A program made the position numbers and the translations under genes. Shown here one piece after another: positions 1 through 6,362 of a DNA stretch of 18,260 nucleotides; within the stretch, counting starts at the first letter, position 1; each line of letters begins with the position of its first letter. Under the pieces are notes generated by a model that searched no databases, was not told the origin of the DNA, and worked only from the letters and a program-made list of their open reading frames with translations. Source of the DNA: JBGPJM01 sp041485385 (lineage in GTDB: Bacteria > Planctomycetota > Phycisphaerae > Phycisphaerales > UBA1924). The DNA is taken from assembly GCA_041485385.1 (NCBI GenBank), contig JBGPJM010000086.1, forward strand, positions 1 to 18,260. The letters run 5' to 3'.

Positions 1-2
1 TG

Positions 3-773
3 GGACAGATAGCGAAGATCCGCATCTCGACGGGGCCCCCGATGGTGCGCAGCGAGAACGCGCAGCGGACCGCGTGGGTGTACGTCGACATCGCGGGGCG
101 CGACCTGGGTGGCTACATCAAGGAGGCCCGCCACATAATCGCCGAGCAGGTGGCGCTGCCCCAGGGGTACTCGCTGGTCTTCTCGGGGCAGTTCGAGTTC
201 TGGGAGAAGACGATCCCGCGCCTGATCGCGGCCAGCGTCCTCACGGTCCTGGTGATCGTGATGCTGCTCTACGTCAGCTCGCGGAGCTGGCTGCGCGTCG
301 GGATCGTGATGATGGCCGTGCCGTTCAGCCTGGTGGGGGCGGCGTGGTTCCTGCACCTGATGGACTACAACCTCTCGCTGGCCGTGGTGATCGGGCTGAT
401 CGCCCTGGCGGGCCTCGACGCCGAGACGGGGATGGTGATGCTCCTGTACCTGGACAACAGTTTCGAACGGTTCGCGGCGGCGGGGCGGATGAAAACGAGG
501 CGCGACCTGTGGGACGCGGTGCACGACGGCGCGGTGAAGCGGATCAGGCCGAAGGCCATGACGGTGGCCGCCGCGTTCATCGGGCTGGTGCCCCTCCTGT
601 GGGCGCACGGGACGGGGGCGGACACGATGAGGCGGATCGCGGCCCCGATGATCGGCGGGCTGGCGGTAAGCTTCGCTATGGAGCTGGTGGTGTACCCGGT
701 GGTGTTCACGCTGGCGAAGCGGTGGCAGTTTCGGGGAAGGTTGGCCGCGGAGCATGCGAATCTGCACGGGTGA
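3..773 (+). CDS. CusA/CzcA-type heavy-metal RND efflux pump, C-terminal part (5' end outside window)
   Basis: This is the final quarter of an inner-membrane HME-RND proton/metal antiporter, which exports monovalent or divalent metal ions from the cytoplasm or periplasm through a tripartite complex. The frame is open from base 3, so the protein enters from upstream; the ATG at 42 is internal. The segment 'GPPMVRSENAQ' followed by 'WVYVDIAGRDLGGYI' is the CusA docking/porter region. Transmembrane segments 8-12 follow. The Glu of 'DAETGMVML' (codon 423-425) and the Lys of 'RPKAMT' (codon 552-554) correspond to the conserved proton-relay residues E939 and K984 of E. coli CusA. The closing 'RIAAPMIGGLAVS' is also typical. 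Metal specificity cannot be told because the methionine or acidic substrate residues lie upstream. A Cys-rich exported protein follows 133 bases downstream. Confidence 0.93.
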   Translation, partial: GQIAKIRISTGPPMVRSENAQRTAWVYVDIAGRDLGGYIKEARHIIAEQVALPQGYSLVFSGQFEFWEKTIPRLIAASVLTVLVIVMLLYVSSRSWLRVGIVMMAVPFSLVGAAWFLHLMDYNLSLAVVIGLIALAGLDAETGMVMLLYLDNSFERFAAAGRMKTRRDLWDAVHDGAVKRIRPKAMTVAAAFIGLVPLLWAHGTGADTMRRIAAPMIGGLAVSFAMELVVYPVVFTLAKRWQFRGRLAAEHANLHG

Positions 774-895
774 TGGCTTCGAGTCAGAAGGTCCCTAAAC
801 TGGTGACCCGGAGATTCGCAATGGGATAGGGGGTTGCGGAACGTATGTCAGGAGGCGGGGAAACGAACGGTTTGGTTTCAGGAGTTTCAACCTCC

Positions 896-900
896 AGGAG
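896..900 (+). promoter_or_regulatory. Shine-Dalgarno site for the TRASH-like protein gene
   Basis: AGGAG lies six bases before the ATG at 907. This fixes the start and argues against any upstream start in the 133-base gap after the pump gene. It is one of only three clear Shine-Dalgarno sites in the window. Confidence 0.8.
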
Positions 901-906
901 ATCCTC

Positions 907-1704
907 ATGAAGATGAATCGGAAGATCGTCGGCGCGGCTGGTCTGTTGGTTGCCACCGGGGCGCTCCTCGGCGCGGGGGCCATGGGACGGGCGCCGGCGT
1001 CAGCACCGGACGCAGCGTCCACACAGCCCGCCAAGGACACGAAAAAGGCCGACCAGCCCAAGCCGGCGGAGAAGCCCGCCGCGACGCCGGCCGCAGCGAA
1101 GGCGGACCATGTCGGCGACCCGTACACGCTGGCGACCTGCCCGATCTCCGGCAAGAAGCTGGGCGCGATGGGGGACCCGGTGATCAAGGTCTACGACGGA
1201 CGGGAGGTTCGCTTCTGCTGCGACCAGTGCCCCGCCACGTTCGAGAAGGACAAGGCCAAGAGCTGGGCAAAGGTGGATGAGCAGATCATCAAGGACCAGC
1301 GGCCGCTGTACCCGCTCGAGACCAGCGTGGTGAGCGGAAAGAAGCTCTCCGAGGCGCCGGGCGGGAAGGCGATCGAGTACGTGTACGGGAACCGGCTCTT
1401 CCTGCTGGCGTCGGAGGGGAAGAAGGCGGATCTGGCGAAGGATGCGAAGAAGCACTTCGCGGCGCTGGACAAGGCAGTCGTCGAGAAGCAGGGAAAAGAC
1501 TATCCGCTCACGACCTGCCCGATCTCGAAGGAGAAACTCGGCGAGATGGGCAAGCCGGTGGACAACGTGATCGCGGGCCGGCTGGTGCGGACCTGCTGCA
1601 AGGATTGCGTGGCCGACCTGTCGAAGGACCCGGCGAAGGTGGTCGCGATGGTGGACGCGGCGCGCAAGGGCGGGGCGGCGCCCAAAGACGGCGACAAGAA
1701 GTGA
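907..1704 (+). CDS. Exported protein with three TRASH/YHS-like Cys modules
   Basis: A 265-residue exported protein of unknown exact role; metal binding is inferred. The N-terminus is a signal peptide (basic 'MKMNRK', then a hydrophobic Ala/Gly/Leu stretch to about residue 30), followed by a Pro/Ala/Lys linker to about 70. Three repeats follow, each beginning with a 'YPL/YTL' strand. Module 1 has C78 in 'TCPISGKKLG' and 'CCDQC' (C104, C105, C108). Module 3 has C204 in 'TCPISKEKLG' and 'CCKDC' (C230, C231, C234). Both have identical 26-residue spacing. In module 2 (about 135-195) the same positions are S140, Leu, Leu and Glu, so no metal ligands remain. C-X(n)-CC-X2-C resembles TRASH/YHS metal-sensing or binding domains. 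Its place behind a CusA-type pump suggests a periplasmic metal chaperone or buffer. The C-terminus is Lys/Asp-rich. Confidence 0.82.
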   Translation: MKMNRKIVGAAGLLVATGALLGAGAMGRAPASAPDAASTQPAKDTKKADQPKPAEKPAATPAAAKADHVGDPYTLATCPISGKKLGAMGDPVIKVYDGREVRFCCDQCPATFEKDKAKSWAKVDEQIIKDQRPLYPLETSVVSGKKLSEAPGGKAIEYVYGNRLFLLASEGKKADLAKDAKKHFAALDKAVVEKQGKDYPLTTCPISKEKLGEMGKPVDNVIAGRLVRTCCKDCVADLSKDPAKVVAMVDAARKGGAAPKDGDKK

Positions 1705-1733
1705 TCGCTTGAGGTGATTTGATCATCGCTTCG

Positions 1734-1766
1734 CAGGCGGCGCCGACGGGCGCCGCCTGTTTCGTT
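1734..1766 (+). terminator. Rho-independent terminator after the TRASH-like gene
   Basis: A perfect 11-base-pair stem (1734-1744 with 1749-1759) closes on a GACG tetraloop and is followed by TTTCGTT. It starts 30 bases after the stop codon at 1704. The convergent lipoprotein gene ends at 1826 on the other strand, so the hairpin may also stop transcription from that side, although no T-run follows it in that direction. Confidence 0.8.
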
Positions 1767-1825
1767 CAAGGGGGCGGCGACGAACACGGTGAAGACAAGG
1801 TCTCGCGCGGAGACGCGGAGAATGC

Positions 1826-2590
1826 CTACCGCTGCTCGCCGGCCTTGGTCGGGGCGCCGGGCAGGCGCAGGCGAGCGCCGGGCGCGAGTGCGGCGCTGTC
1901 GGCATGCGCCGTGACGGTGACCCCGTCGAGGGAGAAGACGGCGTGCATGTGCAGCGACGTGCCGTGGTGCGTCATGACGCCCTCCTGGTTTGGAGCGAAG
2001 AAGCCGACGAGCGTGGCGCGGGTCGGGGCGGGGGGGGCGGGGAGCGCGGGGCGCCATGGCTGGCGATCGGGCGGCGGGTTGGACTCGGGGCAATACCCGG
2101 CGATGACGTGGGCGTCGAGCCCGGTGAGCGTCCCCTCGACGACAAACGGGAAGGGCTTGCTGGTGTCGAGGCCGCGCTCCCGGGCGCAGCTCTCGACGAC
2201 GCCCTCGAGCCGGTCGGGCGGGACTGCGCCGGGCAGATCGATGGTGATCCACGATTCAACGGAAGCGACCGTAAGGAGCGTGGCCTGGTCGGACGCGTCG
2301 GCGGCGGGGCCGCTGCTCTCGACGCCGCCCGCGGCCTTGCGCGTGACCCAGGTCTGCCCGTCGAAGATGGTGATCTCGCCGGCAAGGCCAGCCAGGGCGC
2401 CGACCGCGACGGCGTGGTGGTCGGCGGCGACTCGGGCCACGCCGATCCGCGGCTCGCTGCGGCCCTCGCGGAGGGCCTCTCGCATGGTGCCGTACTGGGT
2501 GATGGCAGAGCGATCGGTCGCGCAGCCGACGAGGAGGAACGCCGCGATCAAGCAGCACAACGCGGAGAGACGCGGGGTGGATGGAAGCAT
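1826..2590 (-). CDS. Lipoprotein resembling alpha-acetolactate decarboxylase
   Basis: A 254-residue lipoprotein. The signal peptide ends in a lipobox L-V-G-C with the lipidated Cys at residue 23. The mature part resembles the BudA/AlsD family, which decarboxylates 2-acetolactate to acetoin. 'QYGTMREAL' (32-40) opens the domain, then 'GALAGLAGEITIFDG' (64-78) with E72 at the position of the conserved Glu, a second similar half ('ATLLTVASVESW'), and 'THHGTSLHMHAVF' with H214 and H216, then H229. The H-x-H...H pattern fits the three zinc ligands of BudA. The conserved C-terminal catalytic Glu is not obvious. Known family members are cytosolic or secreted, so a lipid anchor is unusual. It is the last gene of a run with the membrane protein (29 bases upstream) and the YceI-like gene. 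TAACCT lies four bases before the ATG; no Shine-Dalgarno is visible. The exact substrate is uncertain. Confidence 0.72.
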   Translation of the reverse strand: MLPSTPRLSALCCLIAAFLLVGCATDRSAITQYGTMREALREGRSEPRIGVARVAADHHAVAVGALAGLAGEITIFDGQTWVTRKAAGGVESSGPAADASDQATLLTVASVESWITIDLPGAVPPDRLEGVVESCARERGLDTSKPFPFVVEGTLTGLDAHVIAGYCPESNPPPDRQPWRPALPAPPAPTRATLVGFFAPNQEGVMTHHGTSLHMHAVFSLDGVTVTAHADSAALAPGARLRLPGAPTKAGEQR

Positions 2591-2619
2591 CCAGAGGTTA
2601 CCGGCGAGGGAGCCCGCGG

Positions 2620-3459
2620 TTACTTCCCGAGCATGTCGTGGTACATCCTGTCGTAGTCGCCCGACGGCGACGCGGGCTTCGGGCGGACCAGCGCGAGTGC
2701 GAACGCGCCGGCGCACGCACCGGCGACGAGGGCGACGCGGACCACGCCGCCCAGTCGCGCCCGCCGACGCAGCAACGGAGCCAGCTCGGCAAGCCACATG
2801 GCCAGCGGCGCAAGGGCCGCGAGCGCGAACGCCGCGACCGGGATCGGACCCTGGCGGTACTTTTCCTCCAGCCACGCAAACAGCAGCGCCGTCGCGGTGG
2901 TCGGAACGATGACCAGCAGTGGGCCCGCGGCGAGGGAGAGCGTCGGCCGCCGGAGCGTGTACACGGCGAGCAGCGCGGTCGAAAACGACAGCGCGGCCAG
3001 TGGGATGCTGAGCTTGAGGAACTCGGAGACAAGCACCAAACCCGTGGCGGCGCCCGCGGCGATGGCCAATCCGATGGCCATGGACGGGCCGCGCCGGCGC
3101 GCGACGAGCACCTCCATCGGCCCGACGAGCACGACGACGAGCGCGCCAGGGAGAAGCTGGATCACCCACTGCTCCGGCCGGGTGTACGGCAACAGGAGAA
3201 CGGGGAGCGCCACGGCCAGACCGAGGACGGTCACGGCGCGCGCCCAAGGCGCGCGGATGACCAGCAGCGGCATCGCGGCAGCGAGCCCGAGAATGGGAGC
3301 GAACGCGGCGGTGCGCCAAGTCTCGGAGCCGGCGGGCCAGCCGTAAAGAGCGAGAAACGCGAGGATCACCGGGGCGCCAAGGGCCAGAGGGATGCGCCAC
3401 GGCCACGGTTCGCGGCCATCCGCGTTGGGTCTGGAGCGCCAGCGGAGCGCAAGGAGCAC
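2620..3459 (-). CDS. Polytopic membrane protein of unknown function
   Basis: I do not recognise the family. The 279-residue product from the GTG at 3459 consists largely of hydrophobic helices, roughly eight or nine by eye, separated by short Arg-rich loops, and ends in a hydrophilic tail 'SGDYDRMYHDMLGK'. The frame has no stop until 3589, and the translated stretch just upstream ('STKQLLFGAAAPIAITGV') reads as the missing part of the first membrane helix. The true start is therefore probably upstream, for example a CTG at 3519, but no ATG, GTG or TTG exists in frame there and no Shine-Dalgarno is seen. It lies between the YceI-like gene (stop at 3589) and the acetolactate-decarboxylase-like lipoprotein and is probably co-transcribed with them. 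It could be a transporter or integral membrane scaffold; nothing specific can be claimed. Confidence 0.72.
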   Translation of the reverse strand: MLLALRWRSRPNADGREPWPWRIPLALGAPVILAFLALYGWPAGSETWRTAAFAPILGLAAAMPLLVIRAPWARAVTVLGLAVALPVLLLPYTRPEQWVIQLLPGALVVVLVGPMEVLVARRRGPSMAIGLAIAAGAATGLVLVSEFLKLSIPLAALSFSTALLAVYTLRRPTLSLAAGPLLVIVPTTATALLFAWLEEKYRQGPIPVAAFALAALAPLAMWLAELAPLLRRRARLGGVVRVALVAGACAGAFALALVRPKPASPSGDYDRMYHDMLGK

Positions 3460-3588
3460 CCCGGTGATGGCGATCGGCGCGGCCGCGCCGAAGAGGAGTT
3501 GTTTGGTGCTGTCGTCCAGGGTGGTGGCGCCGGGGACTGCGCGGTGGAGCCAACAAGCAGGGGTCGGGGAGGTGGGCCAGGAGGGGCG

Positions 3589-4242
3589 CTACTCGCGCAC
3601 GCCCTCAAGCGACGCGGTGATCTGAACTTCGTCACCGAGCGTCCCGTCAGCGACAAACAGATCCATGCCATAGTCGCTGCGTTTGACGGTGAAGGTGCAG
3701 AGGAAGCCGGCGCGGTAGCCGAACTTGGTGGTCTGCTTCTCGGTGTATTCCTGGAGGCGAACGGTGACGGGCTTGGTCACCCCGTGCAGCGTGAACGTGC
3801 CCGCGGCCTCGTAGGTCGCGTCGTCGATCCTCTTGATCGACGTGCTCTTGAACTCGGCCTTGGGGAACTCGCGCCCGTTGAAGAAGTCCGGGCTCAGCAG
3901 GAAGCTGTTCCGCGCCGGATCGCCGGCGTCCATGTTCTTGATCTCCGCGGCCACCTCCAGATGGCTCTTGGAGGCGTCGGCGGGATCGAAGAAAAACGCT
4001 CCGGTAGGCTTGTTTATACGGCCAAAGAAGTAGCTGACGCCGAAGTGGCGAACGCGGTAGTTGAGGGTCGAGTGGACCAGGTCGATCTCAAAGTCGGCCG
4101 CGCGGGCGGCCGCCCCCCCCACCGCCGCGCCCACGGGCTTGGGCGCGCTCGACGCGCCGAGGCCGGCGATGGAGGCCGCGCCAAGGGCAAGGAGGGAGGC
4201 GATGACGACGGCACGGCGCAGGGAGCGGATGGTGGGTGGCAT
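3589..4242 (-). CDS. YceI-like exported lipocalin-fold protein
   Basis: A 217-residue protein with an N-terminal signal sequence ('RSLRRAVVIASLLALGAAS' then a small-residue linker to about 45) and a YceI domain. The domain shows 'IDLVHSTLNYRVRHFGVSYF' at its start, 'NSFLLSPDFFNGREFPKAEF' in the middle, then 'GTFTLHGVTKPVTV' and 'DEVQITASLEGVRE' at the end. These are the diagnostic YceI strands. The family forms a periplasmic beta barrel that binds polyisoprenoids or other amphiphiles. A longer reading to 4308 adds a Pro-rich stretch with no signal character, so the ATG at 4242 is preferred. It also has TACCCT six bases upstream with TTCACG 17 bases further, suggesting a leaderless promoter. 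It heads the three-gene minus-strand run. Ligand unknown. Confidence 0.9.
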   Translation of the reverse strand: MPPTIRSLRRAVVIASLLALGAASIAGLGASSAPKPVGAAVGGAAARAADFEIDLVHSTLNYRVRHFGVSYFFGRINKPTGAFFFDPADASKSHLEVAAEIKNMDAGDPARNSFLLSPDFFNGREFPKAEFKSTSIKRIDDATYEAAGTFTLHGVTKPVTVRLQEYTEKQTTKFGYRAGFLCTFTVKRSDYGMDLFVADGTLGDEVQITASLEGVRE

Positions 4243-4248
4243 GGGGGG

Positions 4249-4277
4249 AGGGTAGGGGTAGCCCGACACTCCGTGAA
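4249..4277 (-). promoter_or_regulatory. Putative leaderless promoter of the YceI-like gene
   Basis: Reading the minus strand, TTCACG (4272-4277) and TACCCT (4249-4254) are separated by 17 bases, and TACCCT ends six bases before the ATG at 4242. There is no Shine-Dalgarno sequence between them. The -10 is far from consensus except for TAnnnT, so this is inference. Confidence 0.4.
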
Positions 4278-4301
4278 GGCCCTGGGGCCCTCTCCCTCTT
4301 C

Positions 4302-4329
4302 TGCTCACTGCTCACTGCTTACTGCTCAC
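4302..4329 (+). repeat. Four tandem 7-base repeats (TGCTCAC)
   Basis: The unit TGCTCAC occurs four times in a row, with one substitution (TGCTTAC) in the third copy. Related units in the opposite orientation (GTGAGCA, GTGAGCG, then GTGAAGC) occur at 4728-4748. They resemble the short tandemly repeated heptamers seen between genes in some bacterial genomes. Confidence 0.8.
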
Positions 4330-4340
4330 TTCTTCAGGGG

Positions 4341-4440
4341 AGGGCCCATCCTGTTCTGAAAATAGGGCTGAGTCGCACGTCGTTCGTAGGGCCGCCGCCC
4401 CTTTTTCATCGTCTCAGGGTGTCCCGCCCAGGGACATGTC
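4341..4440 (+). repeat. Inverted repeat, left arm (100 bases)
   Basis: This arm aligns without gaps to the reverse complement of 4821-4920 with four mismatches by hand count. Similarity extends outward to 4335 (five mismatches over 106 bases). It contains the outer palindrome GGGCCC, a CTTTTTCATC block, a small hairpin (TGTCCC 4420-4425 with GGGACA 4431-4436) and, at its inner edge, the palindrome GGACATGTCC (4432-4441). Confidence 0.92.
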
Positions 4441-4647
4441 CGACTGCGCGCCAGAATCGGGTAATACCATGTGATTTGCGGCCGTTTTTGGGCACGTTCG
4501 CTAGACTAACCAGTGGGTTCCGCAAGGTGCGCGCGCGGCTGGAGCACGCGGTGTCTCAGGAGTGAGTTGTCCGGATTCGATCGCGGCGGGATGGCGAACG
4601 TTGACCCCTGTTCACGGGGATGGGACGGGGACGGGAGCGGGCGGGAC

Positions 4648-4666
4648 GCCCGTGAGACTCACGGGC
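4648..4666. repeat. 19-base palindrome
   Basis: GCCCGTGAG and CTCACGGGC flank a single central A, a perfect odd-length palindrome. It could fold as a 7-base-pair stem with a 5-base loop. No T-run follows. It sits in the spacer between the two large inverted-repeat arms and may be a binding site or part of a dispersed repeat. Confidence 0.6.
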
Positions 4667-4727
4667 CGGAGGCGCTGGAAAGCCCATGTCTCGCAGTGTC
4701 CCGGTTTCCCCATCCCTTCCCACCCCA

Positions 4728-4748
4728 GTGAGCAGTGAGCGGTGAAGC
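4728..4748 (-). repeat. Inverted copies of the 7-base repeat
   Basis: GTGAGCA, GTGAGCG and a diverged GTGAAGC lie in a row and are the reverse orientation of the TGCTCAC-type unit at 4302-4329. The arrangement is not symmetric with the large inverted repeat: the left block is outside its arm, this one is inside. Confidence 0.6.
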
Positions 4749-4820
4749 AAAGCACTCCACGTTCTGGCCGCGCGACTGCAAGGGAAACTGCACCTATGTC
4801 CCCGATCTGGTGTGCACTCG

Positions 4821-4920
4821 GACATGTCCCTGGGCGGGACACCCTGAGACGATGAAAAAGGGGCGGCGGCCATACGAACGACGTGCGACACAGCCCTATT
4901 TTCAGAACAGATTGGGCCCT
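4821..4920 (-). repeat. Inverted repeat, right arm (100 bases)
   Basis: Reverse-complement partner of 4341-4440, 96 of 100 bases identical by hand, no gaps. Its outer end lies about 40 bases after the stop codon of the zinc-ribbon membrane gene (4964). The inner palindrome GGACATGTCC is at 4820-4829. The arms are 380 bases apart, so a transcript through both could form a very long hairpin. Confidence 0.92.
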
Positions 4921-4963
4921 CCCCAGGGGTGGGATGGATCGGGAGGCTGAGCGCGCGGATGGT

Positions 4964-6220
4964 TCACTCGACTCGAACGATTGCCTCTGTCTCGATCCGC
5001 TCGAACCAAGTTGCCCGGGTTGGCTTCAGGGGCATGCCGTCGGGCTGCCAGGCGAGTTCGTCGGCGAACGATGGCTGGTAGACCAGCCAAAAGACCGCCC
5101 GGATGCGGAGCTCGCCGGGGTGGTCGGCCTTGAGGGTCTGCGGGAGCACATCGCGGTGGCGTGAGAGCACACCTGGGCGGAGCTGGTAGGCCCAGACGGT
5201 CTTGTCCTGCCGGCCGGCGCTCGCCGGTTCATCGCCGATCGCGTATCCGGCGAACATCAGACCCATGGTGCCCCCGCCGTTGGCCGCGTGGTGTACGCGC
5301 AGCTGGACTATGAACGCCTCGCCGGCCTTCACGCGGCGCGGCGCCACCAGCGCGGCCTGGAACCCTTCGCGGTAGAACCGGTCTTCAAGGTCCGCCGGGA
5401 TCTTTTTGCCGGCGATCATGTTCTCGAACCACTGGCTCGGGCTGGAGTCGTACTGATCCTTGCGGCGGCATCTCAGCACTCTCTCGGCCATCGTGCGGGT
5501 CCAGCTCGGATCCAGCGGCCGGGTCGCCATCTCGTCCCAGACCGTGTACGCGGCCTTGGGGGCCGCGTACAACGAGGCGAAGAGCAGGGGCGTCGGGAGG
5601 TGAGGCGCGAGCCTGCCCATGTAGAAGATCGGGTTCAGCACGATCATCCCGGTGAATGCGAGGGCGATGCCGGCCGCGACGAGGCGCGGCGAGCGCACGC
5701 GGCGTCCCTTTTTGAGGCGCCCGAGCCAGCCGGTGCCGCATTCGGGGCAGCGGATGGGGGCATCGGCCTGGTCCTGGGTGCCGAACTCGTACTCGCACTG
5801 CGGGCAGTGCAAGGACTCGCCGACGCGCCGACCCCAGCCGCCCGCCGCCAGCCCCATGCCGATCATGAGCGGGATCATCCACAGGAGCTGCGCGCCGACG
5901 CCGAAGGGTGTGCCGTGCAGCATCACGCCGAGTGTTCCGTAGAAGGCGACCATTCCTGCAGCGCCGGTCGCGGCGTGGATCATCGGCATGCGCTCAGGCC
6001 CTGAGCGCCTGGCGGCACGCATCAACCCGGCATAGGCCCAGGCCGCCGCGGCGGAGAGGACACCGACGATTGCCGTCCGAACGGCGAGCTCTCCGATGGT
6101 CAGCAGGCCGAGCGCGGCCAGGCCGATGCCGACGATGATGGAGAGGGCAAAGACCCCCAGGACGATCTTCGCGAACGTCCGAGCGGTGAGCTTCGGCGGC
6201 GCGAGGAGGTCCTGATTCAT
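4964..6220 (-). CDS. Membrane protein with embedded four-Cys zinc ribbon, unknown function
   Basis: I do not recognise a named family. The 418-residue product has about four hydrophobic helices between residues 17 and 130, then a zinc ribbon C139-P-Q-C142 ... C158-P-E-C161 (knuckles 15 residues apart), a basic stretch 'KKGRRVRSPR', and one or two more membrane segments ('LVAAGIALAFTGMIVL'). The remaining half, from about 215, is soluble and rich in strand-like stretches such as 'AFIVQLRVHHAA' and 'ELRIRAVFWLVYQPSF'. Zinc ribbons placed between membrane helices are frequent in planctomycete membrane proteins of unknown role. The ATG at 6220 has no Shine-Dalgarno; TATGAC lies five bases upstream. 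It is transcribed divergently from the large cytochrome-like gene and appears to be a single-gene unit, with the inverted-repeat region downstream. Confidence 0.82.
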   Translation of the reverse strand: MNQDLLAPPKLTARTFAKIVLGVFALSIIVGIGLAALGLLTIGELAVRTAIVGVLSAAAAWAYAGLMRAARRSGPERMPMIHAATGAAGMVAFYGTLGVMLHGTPFGVGAQLLWMIPLMIGMGLAAGGWGRRVGESLHCPQCEYEFGTQDQADAPIRCPECGTGWLGRLKKGRRVRSPRLVAAGIALAFTGMIVLNPIFYMGRLAPHLPTPLLFASLYAAPKAAYTVWDEMATRPLDPSWTRTMAERVLRCRRKDQYDSSPSQWFENMIAGKKIPADLEDRFYREGFQAALVAPRRVKAGEAFIVQLRVHHAANGGGTMGLMFAGYAIGDEPASAGRQDKTVWAYQLRPGVLSRHRDVLPQTLKADHPGELRIRAVFWLVYQPSFADELAWQPDGMPLKPTRATWFERIETEAIVRVE

Positions 6221-6225
6221 GGGGA

Positions 6226-6231
6226 GTCATA
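6226..6231 (-). promoter_or_regulatory. Possible -10 element of the zinc-ribbon gene
   Basis: On the minus strand TATGAC ends five bases before the ATG at 6220, with no Shine-Dalgarno. No convincing -35 was found. It is weaker than the other TAnnnT examples in this window because it ends in C. Confidence 0.25.
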
Positions 6232-6350
6232 GGCGGGTGATTGACATGAAGACCCAAACGAACTGGGACTTTGAAGACCGCGCGCCGCGATGTGGCAAAT
6301 GTTGTCGCCCCGCCCATCCAACATCCTGCGGCGACCCCGGAACTGCGTGG

Positions 6351-6356
6351 TAAACT
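6351..6356 (+). promoter_or_regulatory. Possible -10 element placing a leaderless start at 6363
   Basis: TAAACT ends six bases before the GTG at 6363, and no Shine-Dalgarno sequence is present. No good -35 was found at 17-18 bases. The spacing fits transcription starting at the first base of the start codon. Confidence 0.35.
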
Positions 6357-6362
6357 CGACAC

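Larger units (their letters stand above)
4243..4963. other. 720-base intergenic region rich in repeats, no convincing gene
   Basis: The short open frames here overlap one another on both strands, have no Shine-Dalgarno site and encode low-complexity Arg/Gly/Ser peptides, so none is called. The region contains the promoter side of the yceI-like gene, four 7-base tandem repeats, a 100-base inverted repeat pair, a 19-base palindrome and further inverted copies of the 7-base unit, each listed separately. It lies between two minus-strand genes. No transposase or integrase is present. Confidence 0.75.

Noticed and set aside
2591..3556. Upstream extension of the lipoprotein frame to a TTG at 3556
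   Set aside because: The extension is Arg/Pro-rich and out of frame with the clear membrane protein; the lipobox signal begins at 2590.
2581..4359. A 592-codon open frame on the plus strand
   Set aside because: It is antisense to the membrane and YceI-like genes and rich in Arg, Gly and Glu with no domain character.
6241..6246. Perfect TTGACA on the plus strand between divergent genes
   Set aside because: No acceptable -10 hexamer occurs 16-18 bases downstream, and it lies more than 100 bases before the GTG at 6363.
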